Assembly: GCA_028277725.1 (NCBI GenBank)
Contig: JANQFX010000028.1
Location: 20,421 to 84,420 of the forward strand
Direction: 5' to 3'
Length of the DNA: 64,000 nt
DNA from: Thiohalocapsa sp.
Lineage (GTDB): Bacteria > Pseudomonadota > Gammaproteobacteria > Chromatiales > Chromatiaceae
The stretch's first letter is position 1. Each line of letters begins with the position of its first letter. The notes under the pieces were generated by a model, which was given only the letters and a program-made list of their open reading frames with translations, had not been told where the DNA came from and ran no database searches. Below are positions 34,942 through 44,457 of this stretch, in pieces. The position numbers and the translations under genes were made by a program.

Positions 34942-36225
34942 TCAGAGCCGACCGTCGACGTCGTCGGCGGGGAAGATGTGCTTCACGTCGTAGAGCATGG
35001 CGCCCGGCTTGGCGAAGCCTCGCGCCGCCTGGGCACCGGCCTCGGCGAATTGCCGATGGGCGACGGCTAGGACCACGGCGTCGTAGTCGTCGCCGGCGCT
35101 CGGCTCGATGAGGTCGATGCCGTACTCCTGCCGCGCCTCATCGGCGCTCGCCCAGGGGTCATGGACGTCGCACTGGATGCCGTAGGAGCGGAGTTCCGCC
35201 ACGATGTCCACCACCCGGGTGTTGCGGAGATCCGGGCAGTTCTCCTTGAAGGTCAGGCCCATGATCAGCACGCGGGCGTCCTGTGGGAAGCCGCCCCTCG
35301 CGGCCATGAGCTTGACCACCTCGCTGGCGACGAAGGCCCCCATGCTGTCGTTGAGCCGGCGACCCGCCAGGATGATTTCCGGGTGGTAGCCGATCTCCTG
35401 CGCCTTGTGCGTCAGGTAATAGGGATCGACGCCGATGCAGTGGCCGCCAACCAGGCCGGGCCGAAACGGCAGAAAATTCCACTTGCTGCCCGCAGCCGCC
35501 AGCACCTCGTCGGTATCGATGCCCATGCGGTTGAAGATCAGCGCCAACTCGTTGATGAGCGCAATATTGACGTCGCGCTGCGTATTCTCGATGACCTTGG
35601 CTGCTTCTGCCACGCGGATGCTGCTCGCGCGGTGGGTGCCGGCCGTTATGATGCTGGCGTAGAGCTCGTCGACGAAGTCCGCGGCCTCCGCTGTGGAGCC
35701 CGCGGTGACCTTCTTGATGGTGATGAGCCGGTGCTCCCTATCGCCGGGGTTGATGCGTTCCGGGCTGTAGCCGGCGAAGAAATCCCGGTTGAACTCCAGC
35801 CCGGATGTCGCCTCCAGCAGCGGCACGCAGACCTCTTCGGTCGCGCCGGGATAGACGGTCGACTCGTAGATCACGACGTCGCCGCTGCCGAGCACCTGCC
35901 CAAGCGCCTTGCTCGCGGACTTTAGAGGTGTTAGGTCGGGCGTCTTGGCTCGCGTGATCGGCGTCGGCACCGTGACGATGTAGACGCTGCAGGGACGCAG
36001 ATCTTCGATGTCGGTGGTGTAGCTGAGCCGTTCGGCGGCGGCGAGCTCCTCGGGTTCTACCTCGAGTGAACTATCCCGTCCCGCACGCAGCTCCTCGACC
36101 CTGGGGCCGTCGATATCGAATCCGATGGTCCGGTACTGTTGCCCGAGCGTCACCGCGAGCGGGAGGCCGACATATCCGAGACCCACGACCCCGATGGTCG
36201 TGGTGCGATCGAGCTGAAGTTTCAT
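34942..36225 (-). CDS. Nucleotide-sugar dehydrogenase (UDP-sugar 6-dehydrogenase, TviB/VipA-like)
   Basis: 427 residues from the ATG at 36223-36225. NAD-binding [13 protein letters not shown] opens the protein. [52 protein letters not shown] and the catalytic Cys in [20 protein letters not shown] follow. The GDREHRL loop and RINPGD pattern resemble UDP-N-acetylhexosamine dehydrogenases (TviB, WbpO) more than UDP-glucose dehydrogenase, but substrate choice cannot be settled by eye. It oxidises the C6 alcohol to a carboxylate with two NAD+. It is first of a two-gene minus-strand unit with the epimerase. Confidence 0.9.
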   Translation of the reverse strand: MKLQLDRTTTIGVVGLGYVGLPLAVTLGQQYRTIGFDIDGPRVEELRAGRDSSLEVEPEELAAAERLSYTTDIEDLRPCSVYIVTVPTPITRAKTPDLTPLKSASKALGQVLGSGDVVIYESTVYPGATEEVCVPLLEATSGLEFNRDFFAGYSPERINPGDREHRLITIKKVTAGSTAEAADFVDELYASIITAGTHRASSIRVAEAAKVIENTQRDVNIALINELALIFNRMGIDTDEVLAAAGSKWNFLPFRPGLVGGHCIGVDPYYLTHKAQEIGYHPEIILAGRRLNDSMGAFVASEVVKLMAARGGFPQDARVLIMGLTFKENCPDLRNTRVVDIVAELRSYGIQCDVHDPWASADEARQEYGIDLIEPSAGDDYDAVVLAVAHRQFAEAGAQAARGFAKPGAMLYDVKHIFPADDVDGRL

Positions 36226-36659
36226 GGCAGCAGAATCCGATACGCCGGGAGCGGGTATGGGCGCGCGATCCAATCGCGGCGAAAGACGAGTGGCAGCATG
36301 GTATCACGCCGTGGCGAGCGACCCAGGGTTGGGCCGCAGCCAACAGCCCGGCGTGATTCCCCATCGGGCTCTTTGCTGTGGTCAGTCCCGCGAAGTGCTG
36401 TGCTACCATCCTGCGCCGAGTCCACAGGGCAGTCGGAGGTCGCTGGCTCGTCGGGTGCTTCCACCCGACTGTCGCGTGCCACGGCCCGGTCGCTTCCGAG
36501 CCACCGCTATGGACCCTGCGGCCCGCGTTTGGTCCCGTCTGCATCCACGGGTCCATTCGTGTCTCATGGTATGCCGCTTGAGGGTATCTCGAAGGGGTCG
36601 AGGTCTTCTCAAACGGCCCTCCACAGTCACCCATCGCGCCCCGTAGTTGGCAGGTTGTC
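36226..36659. other. 434-bp divergent regulatory region of the polysaccharide/PEP-CTERM block
   Basis: It separates the minus-strand dehydrogenase from the plus-strand sugar-transferase operon and must hold both promoters. A TGATACCAT extended -10 reads on the minus strand at 36298-36306, and TGCTACCAT on the plus strand at 36403-36411. Neither has a clear -35. A TGGTATGCCGCTTGAG element at 36567-36582 resembles a sigma-54 site but has GA instead of the invariant GC. No gene was seen. Confidence 0.4.
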
Positions 36660-38057
36660 ATGATCCGGCTATTCGGCCACCACGTCTCCGGGCTCAATCT
36701 GTTGTTGGGTCTATCGGAGGTGATCCTGTTCCTCGCCTCGCTGCACCTCGGCGTCGGTGTGCGCTTCGGTTGGCATTTGCCCCACGACATTGCCCCGAGC
36801 GATCCCTGGATCACCGGTGCGGTCTTCGCGCTGGTCATGTCGCTTTCCGTTGCCTCGATGGGGTTGTATCAGCGACGGGCGCAGGGCAGCGAAGCCGGCT
36901 TCATGGTCCGGCTCGCAATTGCCTTCGGGATCGGCACCACGGTGCTCGCTCTGGCCTTCTATCTGTTTCCCGCCATCCTGATGGGACGTGGCATCCTTGC
37001 ATGGGCGCTCCTGTTCGCCTTCGCCGGCACCATCGCGCTGCGCATGCTGTTCGATCGGATCGCGGGCGCGGAGTACGGCAAGCGGCGAGTGCTGGTCCTA
37101 GGCGCCGGTGTCAATGCGGAGCGGATCGCAGAATTGGAGGCACGCGAGTCGACTTTGGGATTCTGTGTCGTGGGTTACGTGCCGTTGCCGCGCAGCCAGC
37201 GTCTCGTCGCAGACGAGAGATTGTTGCCCCGGAGTGGCTCACTCCTGGAGTTGGCGATCGCCAATAACGTCGACGAGATCGTCGTCGCGGCGGACGATCG
37301 TCGCCGCAAGCTTCCGATCGGCGAACTGCTCGATTGCAAACTGAGCGGTTTCGCCGTTCTCGACCTGTTGAGCTTCTTTGAGAAGGAGTCCGCGGTGGTC
37401 AAGATCGATCTGCTGCATCCGAGCTGGATATTCTTCTCTCGTGATGGATTCGAGATTGGCGTCACGGGGCTCTACGGCAAGCGCCTGCTCGACCTGGTGG
37501 TGGCATCACTGATGTTGCTGATTGCGGCGCCGGTCATGCTATTGGTGGCGGCTTCGTCGATGATCGAGTCTCGCGGCCGACACCCGGTCTTCTACCACCA
37601 GATTCGGATCGGGCAGGGCGGCCTGCCGTTTCGACTGCACAAGTTTCGCAGTATGCGCGTGGATGCGGAGGCAGACGGTCGAGCGAAGTGGGCCACCAAG
37701 AACGACAGTCGCATCACGCGCCTCGGTGGTTTTCTTCGCCGAACCCGGATCGACGAGCTGCCGCAGCTCTTCAATGTGCTGAAGGGGCAGATGAGCCTCG
37801 TGGGCCCGAGACCCGAGCGCCCGGAGTTCGTCGAACGCCTCTCTACGGGGATTCCCTATTACGCCGAGCGTCATCGTGTGAAGCCGGGGGTCACCGGCTG
37901 GGCCCAGCTGATGTATCCCTATGGCTCCGACGAGGAAGACGCGAAACGCAAGTTGGAATTCGATCTCTACTACGTCAAGCACGCAGGGGTCTTTTTGGAC
38001 CTGATCATCCTCTTGCAGACGGTGGAAGTCGTCTTGCTCGGCAAGGGCGCGCGCTGA
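36660..38057 (+). CDS. Polyprenyl-phosphate sugar transferase, PEP-CTERM/EpsB type
   Basis: 465 residues. The N-terminal half has four membrane helices and a CoA-binding-like domain (RVLVLGAGVNAERIAELEARESTLGFCVVGYV). A fifth helix at about 275-297 leads into the bacterial sugar-transferase domain with KRLLDLVVASLMLLIAAPVMLLVA, KFRSMRVDAE, LRRTRIDELPQLFNVLKGQMSLVGPRPERPEFV and GVTGWAQLMYPYG. It transfers a sugar-1-phosphate to undecaprenyl phosphate to start exopolysaccharide assembly. The architecture and the prsK-prsR-prsT genes behind it match the subfamily that accompanies exosortase systems. It is first gene of the operon. Confidence 0.9.
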   Translation: MIRLFGHHVSGLNLLLGLSEVILFLASLHLGVGVRFGWHLPHDIAPSDPWITGAVFALVMSLSVASMGLYQRRAQGSEAGFMVRLAIAFGIGTTVLALAFYLFPAILMGRGILAWALLFAFAGTIALRMLFDRIAGAEYGKRRVLVLGAGVNAERIAELEARESTLGFCVVGYVPLPRSQRLVADERLLPRSGSLLELAIANNVDEIVVAADDRRRKLPIGELLDCKLSGFAVLDLLSFFEKESAVVKIDLLHPSWIFFSRDGFEIGVTGLYGKRLLDLVVASLMLLIAAPVMLLVAASSMIESRGRHPVFYHQIRIGQGGLPFRLHKFRSMRVDAEADGRAKWATKNDSRITRLGGFLRRTRIDELPQLFNVLKGQMSLVGPRPERPEFVERLSTGIPYYAERHRVKPGVTGWAQLMYPYGSDEEDAKRKLEFDLYYVKHAGVFLDLIILLQTVEVVLLGKGAR

Positions 38058-38079
38058 ACAGGGCGCCCCGACGGCAGCT

Positions 38080-40176
38080 ATGCCGAATCACTTGTCGCCC
38101 GACCTCATCGGTGTCATTGGCTATGCTGCCGATGCCGCAGCGATGGCAATCCTGTGTCTGCTGTTGCTGACGACATGGCGCGGGCGCTTGCTGGGCGGTC
38201 TCCTGCTAACCGCGGTCTCGGTGAGTGTGCTGTGGGCCGTCCTGTTAGCCGTCCAGGCCAAGTGGCATTTGGTGCCGACGCAACTGATTTGGTCGGCCGA
38301 AGCGGCGCGTATGGTCGCCTGGTGCCTGTTCATGCTGCGGATGTTGGCGCCATTGCGCGGCGCCAATGACGGAGCGCTGCGCCCACTTCGCCTCGCCGTG
38401 ATCTGCGGCGGGATCTTCCTCATGCTGCCGTTCGAGGATTGGCTGCCAGCGATGATTCCTGGCCTCGGTGGAGTCCCTGCCAGTATGCGCTTGATCGGTC
38501 AGGTGCTCCTGATGGTCGCAGGATTGTTCCTGATCGAACAGCTCTATCGACTGACCCCGTGGCAACATCGCTGGGGCATCAAGTTCCTCTGCTTCGGGCT
38601 CGGGGCGATCTTCGTCTACGACTTCTACTTCTTCGCCGAGGCGCTCCTGTTCGGACGTCTCGACCGTGGCGTTTGGCTTGCCCGCGGTGCCGTGAATGCC
38701 GTCATCACGCCGCTGCTTGCGGTCTCGGTGGCGCGAAATCCGCAATGGTCCTTCGATTTGTCCGTCTCCCGCGCGGTCGTGGTCCACTCCACCACCTTGG
38801 TCGCGGCTGGCATCTACCTGTTGTTCATGGCCCTGGCCGGCTATTACATTCGAGCCTACGGCGGCGAGTGGAGTGCGGTCTTCCAGCCGCTGTTCTTCTT
38901 CGGGGCCGCGCTGCTTCTGATCGTGATGCTCTTCTCGGGGCAGCTGCGATCACGGATGAAGCATTTCGTCAGTCGCCACTTCTATAGCTATCGCTATGAC
39001 TACCGAGAGGAGTGGCTCAAGCTTATCGATGTCCTCTCAGGCAAGGTGCTGCAAGCGACCTTGCCGGAGCGGGTCGTTTTCGCACTCGGGGAGTTGGTCG
39101 ACAGCCCGGGCGGAGCAATCTGGATCCTTGACACCGACGGGAGTTGTGCCTTGCGGCGCGCCTTCAATCTGTCTCTCGCCACGATCGATCCGCAATGGCA
39201 GGCAGATGCACTCTGTGCAGAATTGGAACGGCGGGGGCTGGTGCTGGAGCTTGGCTCTGCCGACTCTGACACCATCGTCGCGTTGCCTCGGTGGCTAAGG
39301 GATAGCGAAGAGATCTGGTTGGTGGTGCCTTTGGTGCACGAGGATCGGGTCATCGGCATCGTCCTGCTCTCCCGCCCACGTGCGCCGCAGGCACTCGATT
39401 GGGAGAACGTGCAGCTTCTTCAGGCTGCTGCTCGCCAGGCGGCGAGTTATATCGCGCTGGACGAAGCCGCTTCAGCGCTGGCGGAGGCGCGGCAGTTCGA
39501 AGGCTTCAACCGCCTGTCGGCGTTCGTCGTGCACGATCTCAAGAACATCGTCGCGCAGTTGTCCCTGGTCTCGCGTAACGCAGAGCGTTATCGCGACAAC
39601 CCGGAGTTCGTCGGCGACGCCTTGCAGACGGTGCGCGACGCGGTCGCTCGCATGAATCGGCTCCTGCTGCAGCTGCGTTCCGCCGCGCCGTCGACCTCGC
39701 ATGAGGAGGTTGCGTTGACGCCCGTGCTGGAGCGCGTGGTCGCTCAGCGCTCCGTGCAGGAACCCAAGCCGGTCCTGCGGTTGGACGGTGCGGTCGATGA
39801 CGTCGTTTGCGTGGATAATGAGCGTCTGGATGCGGTCCTTGCCAACGTCATCCAGAACGCGCAGGAAGCGGCGGAACGCGACGGTCTCGTCAGTGTGACC
39901 CTGCGCAACGACGGGCCCTTCGTCGTAATCGAAGTCGTCGACGATGGCTGCGGCATGGATGCGGAGTTCTTGCGCGAACGGCTGTTCCGGCCGTTCGATT
40001 CCACCAAAGGGCTCGCGGGTATGGGGATCGGGGCATACGAATGCAAGGCGTTCATTGTCTCCGCGGGTGGCCGTGTCGACGTCGAGAGTGAACCAGGTGA
40101 GGGCACGCGCTTCAGCATCCGGCTGCCGAGCGCCGCCCTCCCGTCGGAAGGCCGTCAGTCGGCCTTGGTGGTTTAG
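38080..40176 (+). CDS. prsK: PEP-CTERM system sensor histidine kinase PrsK
   Basis: 698 residues. About 8-9 membrane helices fill residues 1-290. A GAF-like domain follows at about 310-460 (GKVLQATLPERVVFALGELVD onward). The kinase core has the H-box FVVHDLKNIVAQLSLVSRNAERYRDN (His about 482), then the N-box NVIQNAQEAAERDGLV, DDGCGMD, and GLAGMGIGAYECKAFIVSAGG, ending FSIRLP. This many-helix plus GAF plus VHDLKN design is that of PrsK, paired with PrsR. The signal sensed is unknown. It is followed after 4 bp by prsR. Confidence 0.92.
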   Translation: MPNHLSPDLIGVIGYAADAAAMAILCLLLLTTWRGRLLGGLLLTAVSVSVLWAVLLAVQAKWHLVPTQLIWSAEAARMVAWCLFMLRMLAPLRGANDGALRPLRLAVICGGIFLMLPFEDWLPAMIPGLGGVPASMRLIGQVLLMVAGLFLIEQLYRLTPWQHRWGIKFLCFGLGAIFVYDFYFFAEALLFGRLDRGVWLARGAVNAVITPLLAVSVARNPQWSFDLSVSRAVVVHSTTLVAAGIYLLFMALAGYYIRAYGGEWSAVFQPLFFFGAALLLIVMLFSGQLRSRMKHFVSRHFYSYRYDYREEWLKLIDVLSGKVLQATLPERVVFALGELVDSPGGAIWILDTDGSCALRRAFNLSLATIDPQWQADALCAELERRGLVLELGSADSDTIVALPRWLRDSEEIWLVVPLVHEDRVIGIVLLSRPRAPQALDWENVQLLQAAARQAASYIALDEAASALAEARQFEGFNRLSAFVVHDLKNIVAQLSLVSRNAERYRDNPEFVGDALQTVRDAVARMNRLLLQLRSAAPSTSHEEVALTPVLERVVAQRSVQEPKPVLRLDGAVDDVVCVDNERLDAVLANVIQNAQEAAERDGLVSVTLRNDGPFVVIEVVDDGCGMDAEFLRERLFRPFDSTKGLAGMGIGAYECKAFIVSAGGRVDVESEPGEGTRFSIRLPSAALPSEGRQSALVV

Positions 40177-40180
40177 AATC

Positions 40181-41536
40181 GTGGAAGATCAACCAATCAA
40201 GTTACTCGTTGTCGAGGACGACCCGGGTTTGCAGCGCCAGCTGCGATGGAGTTTCGAGGGCTGCGAAGTCAGCGTTGCGTCGGACTACGAGTCCGTGCTC
40301 ACGCAGATCGGGGCGTGCGAGCCGACGGTCATCACCCTGGATCTCGGGTTGCCGCCGGACCCAGGTGGCACCAGCGAGGGCTTCCGTGTACTCGACGAGG
40401 TCCTGAAGCGCAACGCGGACGCGAAGGTGATTGTGGTCACTGGCCACAACGACAAGGACAACGCGGTGCGCGCGATCGGGCGGGGCGCCTACGACTTCTT
40501 CGAAAAGCCGATCGACCCGGATCTGCTCGGAATGGCCGTTAAACGTGCGGCTCGCCTGTCGCATCTGGAGTCCGAGTATCGCAAGCTCGCCACGGCGACC
40601 TCCTCGTCGCCCTTTGCGGATCTCATCGCTGTCAGCCCTCAGATGATGGATATCTGCCGCCAGATCGAGAAGCTCGCGCCCATCGACGTGACCACTCTGA
40701 TTCTCGGCGAGAGCGGAACGGGCAAGGAGGTGCTGGTACGCATCCTGCACTCACTGAGCTCCCGCGCGAAGCGCCGCCTGGTCGCCATCAACTGCGCCGC
40801 GATCCCCGAGACCCTGCTCGAGAGTGAGCTCTTCGGGTACGAGAAGGGCGCCTTCACCGGCGCGGTCAAGACGACCCGAGGCAAGATCGAGGTTGCCGAT
40901 CGCGGCATCCTGTTGTTGGACGAGATCGGTGATCTGCCCATGTCCCTGCAGTCCAAGTTGCTGCGGTTCCTGCAGGAGCGCGTCATCGAGCGCATCGGCG
41001 GGCGGCAGGAGATCCCGGTCGACGTGCGGGTGATCTGCGCCACACATCAGGACCTGCAAACCCTCATCGCCGAAGGCCGATTCCGCGAAGACCTGTTCTA
41101 CCGGATCAACGAAGCAACCATCCAGGTCCCGGCACTGCGGGAGCGGCAGAACGATGCGGTGGTCTTGGGACGGGCTTTTCTCCGGCGTTTTGCAGCGCAG
41201 TTTCGCAAACCGGTCAGGACCTTCTCGAGACAGGCGATGGCCGCCATCGAGTCCCACAGCTGGCCCGGCAATGTTCGCGAACTCGAGAACCGCGTCAAGC
41301 GGGCTGTCATCATGGCCGATGGGCGGGAGGTCAGCGCCGAGGACCTGGAGCTTGCGGACGTCGAGGTCCAGGGTATGCCGTATGACCTGCGCGAGGTTCG
41401 GGTGCTGTCCGAGCGCAACGCGATCGAGCGCGCGCTCCATCACGGCGGGCAGAATCTATCGCGGGCTGCGGAGCTCCTCGGGATCACCCGGCCGACCCTC
41501 TACAACCTCATGCGCAAGCACAAGATTGCAACCTGA
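40181..41536 (+). CDS. prsR: PEP-CTERM-box response regulator PrsR (sigma-54 activator)
   Basis: 451 residues from the GTG at 40181, 4 bp after prsK; the frame is open further upstream but overlaps prsK. The receiver domain (1-125) has VVEDD and phospho-acceptor Asp in TLDLGLPPDPGG (about 53). An AAA+ sigma-54 domain has Walker A GESGTGKEVL (about 177), the sigma-54-contact loop EKGAFTGAVKTT (about 222), Walker B LLLDEIGDLPM and SHSWPGNVRELEN. A Fis-type helix-turn-helix ends the protein (NLSRAAELLGITRPTLYNLMRKHKI). It is predicted to activate sigma-54 promoters of PEP-CTERM and polysaccharide genes upon phosphorylation by PrsK. Confidence 0.93.
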   Translation: MEDQPIKLLVVEDDPGLQRQLRWSFEGCEVSVASDYESVLTQIGACEPTVITLDLGLPPDPGGTSEGFRVLDEVLKRNADAKVIVVTGHNDKDNAVRAIGRGAYDFFEKPIDPDLLGMAVKRAARLSHLESEYRKLATATSSSPFADLIAVSPQMMDICRQIEKLAPIDVTTLILGESGTGKEVLVRILHSLSSRAKRRLVAINCAAIPETLLESELFGYEKGAFTGAVKTTRGKIEVADRGILLLDEIGDLPMSLQSKLLRFLQERVIERIGGRQEIPVDVRVICATHQDLQTLIAEGRFREDLFYRINEATIQVPALRERQNDAVVLGRAFLRRFAAQFRKPVRTFSRQAMAAIESHSWPGNVRELENRVKRAVIMADGREVSAEDLELADVEVQGMPYDLREVRVLSERNAIERALHHGGQNLSRAAELLGITRPTLYNLMRKHKIAT

Positions 41537-41623
41537 CAAGCGAGGCCCTGCGCGTCCAATCGCGCGTGTCTATACCTGGTAGCTCGAGGCCCGTCCGCGT
41601 ACCGATACGATTCGGAGATCGAC

Positions 41624-44413
41624 ATGTTCGCAACTTTGCTGCCGCGGCTGGGCGTGCGCGTCCGCACCCTTCTGTTCGTCGGAGTAGTGATCGGTGCCGC
41701 CTCTGGTGTCTGGGCAGATACCGACACCATGGGCAAGGCTCGAGGCTTCTTCGATCAGGGCAATCTCAGTGCCGCGGAGATCGAGCTCAAGAACCTGCTG
41801 ACTGCCGACCCCAACTTGGTCGGCGCGCGCCTGTTGCTGGCGCAGGTCTACTTGCGAGCCCGTAACGGTGCTGCAGCGCAAAAGGAGCTGCGTCGTGCAA
41901 TCGACCTCGGCGCCGACCCGGCGGAGCTGCGGTTCGACCTCGTCGAGGCACAGCTCCAGAGCCAGGAGTTCCAGGCTGTCGTCGATTCCCTCGAGCCCGA
42001 ATCGGTCTCGCCGCAGGATGTAGCCCGTGCCTTCGGCTTGCGCGGGCGTGCGTACATCGGCCTTGGCAAGAAGGACGAAGCCAAGCAGGCGTTCGCGGCG
42101 GCCGTCGAGGCGGATCCCGAAAACCGCGAAGCCGGCGCTGGTCTCGTGCAACTCGCCATCCTGGAGGGCGACAACGCGACCGCCGATGCCTTGTCCAAGC
42201 GATTGTTGGAGCAGTTCGCCGACGACGTCGACATCATGCTGCTGCGCGCCGAGGTCGAACGCCGGGTAGAGCGCCCGGAGGCGGCACTGGATCTGTTCGG
42301 CGCCGTGGTGGCACAGGAGCCCGAGAACCTGCGTGGTCTGCTCGGCCGCGCGACGACCTTGGTTAGCATGCAGCGTTTCGACGAGGCCAGGGCCGACCTG
42401 GACCGCGTCGACGAGCTACAGCGCAATGTCGTCATCGTTCGCTATTTGCGAGGCGTCATGGCCTTCTACGAGCGCGACTGGGCAGCAGCCAAACAGCACC
42501 TGGATCTGGTGCTGAGCGTCGAGCCCGCCCATCTGCAGAGCCAGCTGCTGATGGGTGTCGTGAGCTATGCCCGCAACGACCTGCAGCTCGCCGAGGAGTA
42601 CCTGTCGCGCGTCAATGCCGCCATGCCCGGCAATCCCCAAGCCGCGAAGGTGCTCGCCGCCACGAGACTGAAGCTGCGTGAGCCCGACAAGGCCGCCCAG
42701 GTGCTGGCGCCCGTGGCCGAAGCCGGCGACCCCCAGGTGATGGCCCTGCTCGGTAGCGCCTACATGCTCTCGGGTGACCAGGAACAGGGCCAGGCATGGC
42801 TCAGCCGGGCCGTCGACAGTGCCCCGGACGTTGCGGCGCTGCGCGCGCAGCTCGCGCTGACCCTGATCGCGGGTGGCAATATGGGCGGCGCCATCGACGA
42901 GCTCGAAAGCGCCGTCGACCTCGGGCAGGATGTGCTGCAGGCCGACGTGCTGCTGGTGCTTGCGAAGCTCAAGGAAAAGGAGTTCGAGGACGCCATCGCC
43001 GCGAGCCGGGCGCTGGAGGAGCGCCAGCCGGAGAACCCGGTGGCCTTCAACCTGACCGGCCTGGCGCTGTTGGCGCAGGGCAAGCTCGTCGACGCCCGAG
43101 CACGCTTCGAGAAAGCACTGGAGCTGGACCCGGAGTTCGCCACTGCGCTGATCAACCTCGCCCGTGTGGAGGTGGCCAGCGATGACCTCGACGCCGCGCA
43201 GAAGCAATACGAGCAGGCACTCGGGACCGATTCGGACAACCTCGCCGCGCTGCTTGGCATGGCTGCCCTAGCTGAACTCAGACAGGACGATGCCGGCATC
43301 CTGAAGTGGCTGAACAAGGCCCAGGATGCCAACGAGACGGCGCCGCAGCCCGGTCTGCTGCTGAGCCGCTACTACATCGACCGCAAGGACTTCCTCAAGG
43401 CCCTGACCGTGGCGAGTGACCTGGCAGGCCGTTTTCCCGAGAACGTCGATGTCCTGGAAATGCTCGGGCGTGCACAGACGCTCTCGGACGAGCCGGCCAG
43501 CGCCATCACCACCTTCGACCAAATCCTGCAAGTACAGCCCGATGACCCCCGCATTCTCTACCTGAAGGGCGGTGCGCAGTGGAAGACGGGCAACTACGCA
43601 GGCGCGGCTCAATCCTTCGAACGCGCGGTGGAGCTCAAGCCGGATTTCCTCGATGCCAAGGTCGCTTTGGCGTCCGTGCTCCTCGAAGCGGAAGACCATG
43701 ACGCGGCACTCAAGGTTGCGCGTCAGCTGCAAAGGGACGACGCCGATCAGGTCTTGGGACACCGTATCGAGGGCACCATTCAAATGGCGGCGAACCGCCC
43801 CGGCGCTGCCGTACGCCCCCTGCAGACGGCCGTGGAGATGGCGCCCAACGGCGCGCTCGTTCGCCAGCTCGCCGAGGCCTACAACCGCGCTCAGCGCACC
43901 GACGATGCGGTATTACTGTTGCGCCGCTGGGCCGAACAGGATCCGGACGATCTCGGCTCTCAAGCCATGCTGGCGATGCTGCTCCATGGCGAGGGCAGGG
44001 CCGACGAGGCGCTGCCCATCTACGAGCGCCTCTACAAGGCAGGCCGGACCAATCTGCTGATTCTCAACAACCTCGCCTGGATACTGCATGAACGGGGCGA
44101 CCCCCGGGCACTGGAGATCGCCGGCCAGGCCTATGATTTGGACCCGAACCGGCCTGAGGTTGCCGATACCTACGGCTGGATCCTGTTCAACAGCGGCGAC
44201 CGGAAGAAGGGCCTGAGCATCCTGCAGCAGGCGCATCTGGCCTATCCGACCCAGACGGAGATCGCCTATCACACGGCGGTGGCGTTGAGTGATGTCGGCC
44301 GCGGTTCCGAGGCCATGCCCATTTTGCGTCGACTACTACGCGACCATCCCAACGCCGCCGAGGCGGACCAGGCGCAGGCCTTGCTCGACAAGCTGCAGAG
44401 CGACGCCGGCTGA
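41624..44413 (+). CDS. prsT: PEP-CTERM system TPR-repeat protein PrsT, without a lipobox
   Basis: 929 residues. A signal peptide (VRTLLFVGVVIGAASGVWADTD) ends in an AxA-like signal peptidase I site, and the first 60 residues contain no Cys. Family members are normally described as lipoproteins, so this one is probably soluble in the periplasm. From about residue 35 to 925 it is solid TPR, about 23-25 repeats of 34 residues (for example FEKALELDPEFATALINLARVEVASDDLDAAQKQYEQAL). The function of PrsT is unproven; it may scaffold export or assembly of polysaccharide with PEP-CTERM proteins. A GGAGATCGAC site precedes the ATG, and it closes the operon. Confidence 0.9.
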   Translation: MFATLLPRLGVRVRTLLFVGVVIGAASGVWADTDTMGKARGFFDQGNLSAAEIELKNLLTADPNLVGARLLLAQVYLRARNGAAAQKELRRAIDLGADPAELRFDLVEAQLQSQEFQAVVDSLEPESVSPQDVARAFGLRGRAYIGLGKKDEAKQAFAAAVEADPENREAGAGLVQLAILEGDNATADALSKRLLEQFADDVDIMLLRAEVERRVERPEAALDLFGAVVAQEPENLRGLLGRATTLVSMQRFDEARADLDRVDELQRNVVIVRYLRGVMAFYERDWAAAKQHLDLVLSVEPAHLQSQLLMGVVSYARNDLQLAEEYLSRVNAAMPGNPQAAKVLAATRLKLREPDKAAQVLAPVAEAGDPQVMALLGSAYMLSGDQEQGQAWLSRAVDSAPDVAALRAQLALTLIAGGNMGGAIDELESAVDLGQDVLQADVLLVLAKLKEKEFEDAIAASRALEERQPENPVAFNLTGLALLAQGKLVDARARFEKALELDPEFATALINLARVEVASDDLDAAQKQYEQALGTDSDNLAALLGMAALAELRQDDAGILKWLNKAQDANETAPQPGLLLSRYYIDRKDFLKALTVASDLAGRFPENVDVLEMLGRAQTLSDEPASAITTFDQILQVQPDDPRILYLKGGAQWKTGNYAGAAQSFERAVELKPDFLDAKVALASVLLEAEDHDAALKVARQLQRDDADQVLGHRIEGTIQMAANRPGAAVRPLQTAVEMAPNGALVRQLAEAYNRAQRTDDAVLLLRRWAEQDPDDLGSQAMLAMLLHGEGRADEALPIYERLYKAGRTNLLILNNLAWILHERGDPRALEIAGQAYDLDPNRPEVADTYGWILFNSGDRKKGLSILQQAHLAYPTQTEIAYHTAVALSDVGRGSEAMPILRRLLRDHPNAAEADQAQALLDKLQSDAG

Positions 44414-44457
44414 GTGGGTGCTTACGAATCGCAAACACCCTCCGAGGCCAGGCCGCT

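Noticed and set aside
36567..36582. Sigma-54-like site upstream of the PEP-CTERM sugar transferase
   Set aside because: The GG element is present, but the -12 element has GA instead of the invariant GC, so it is not a supportable site despite its attractive position.
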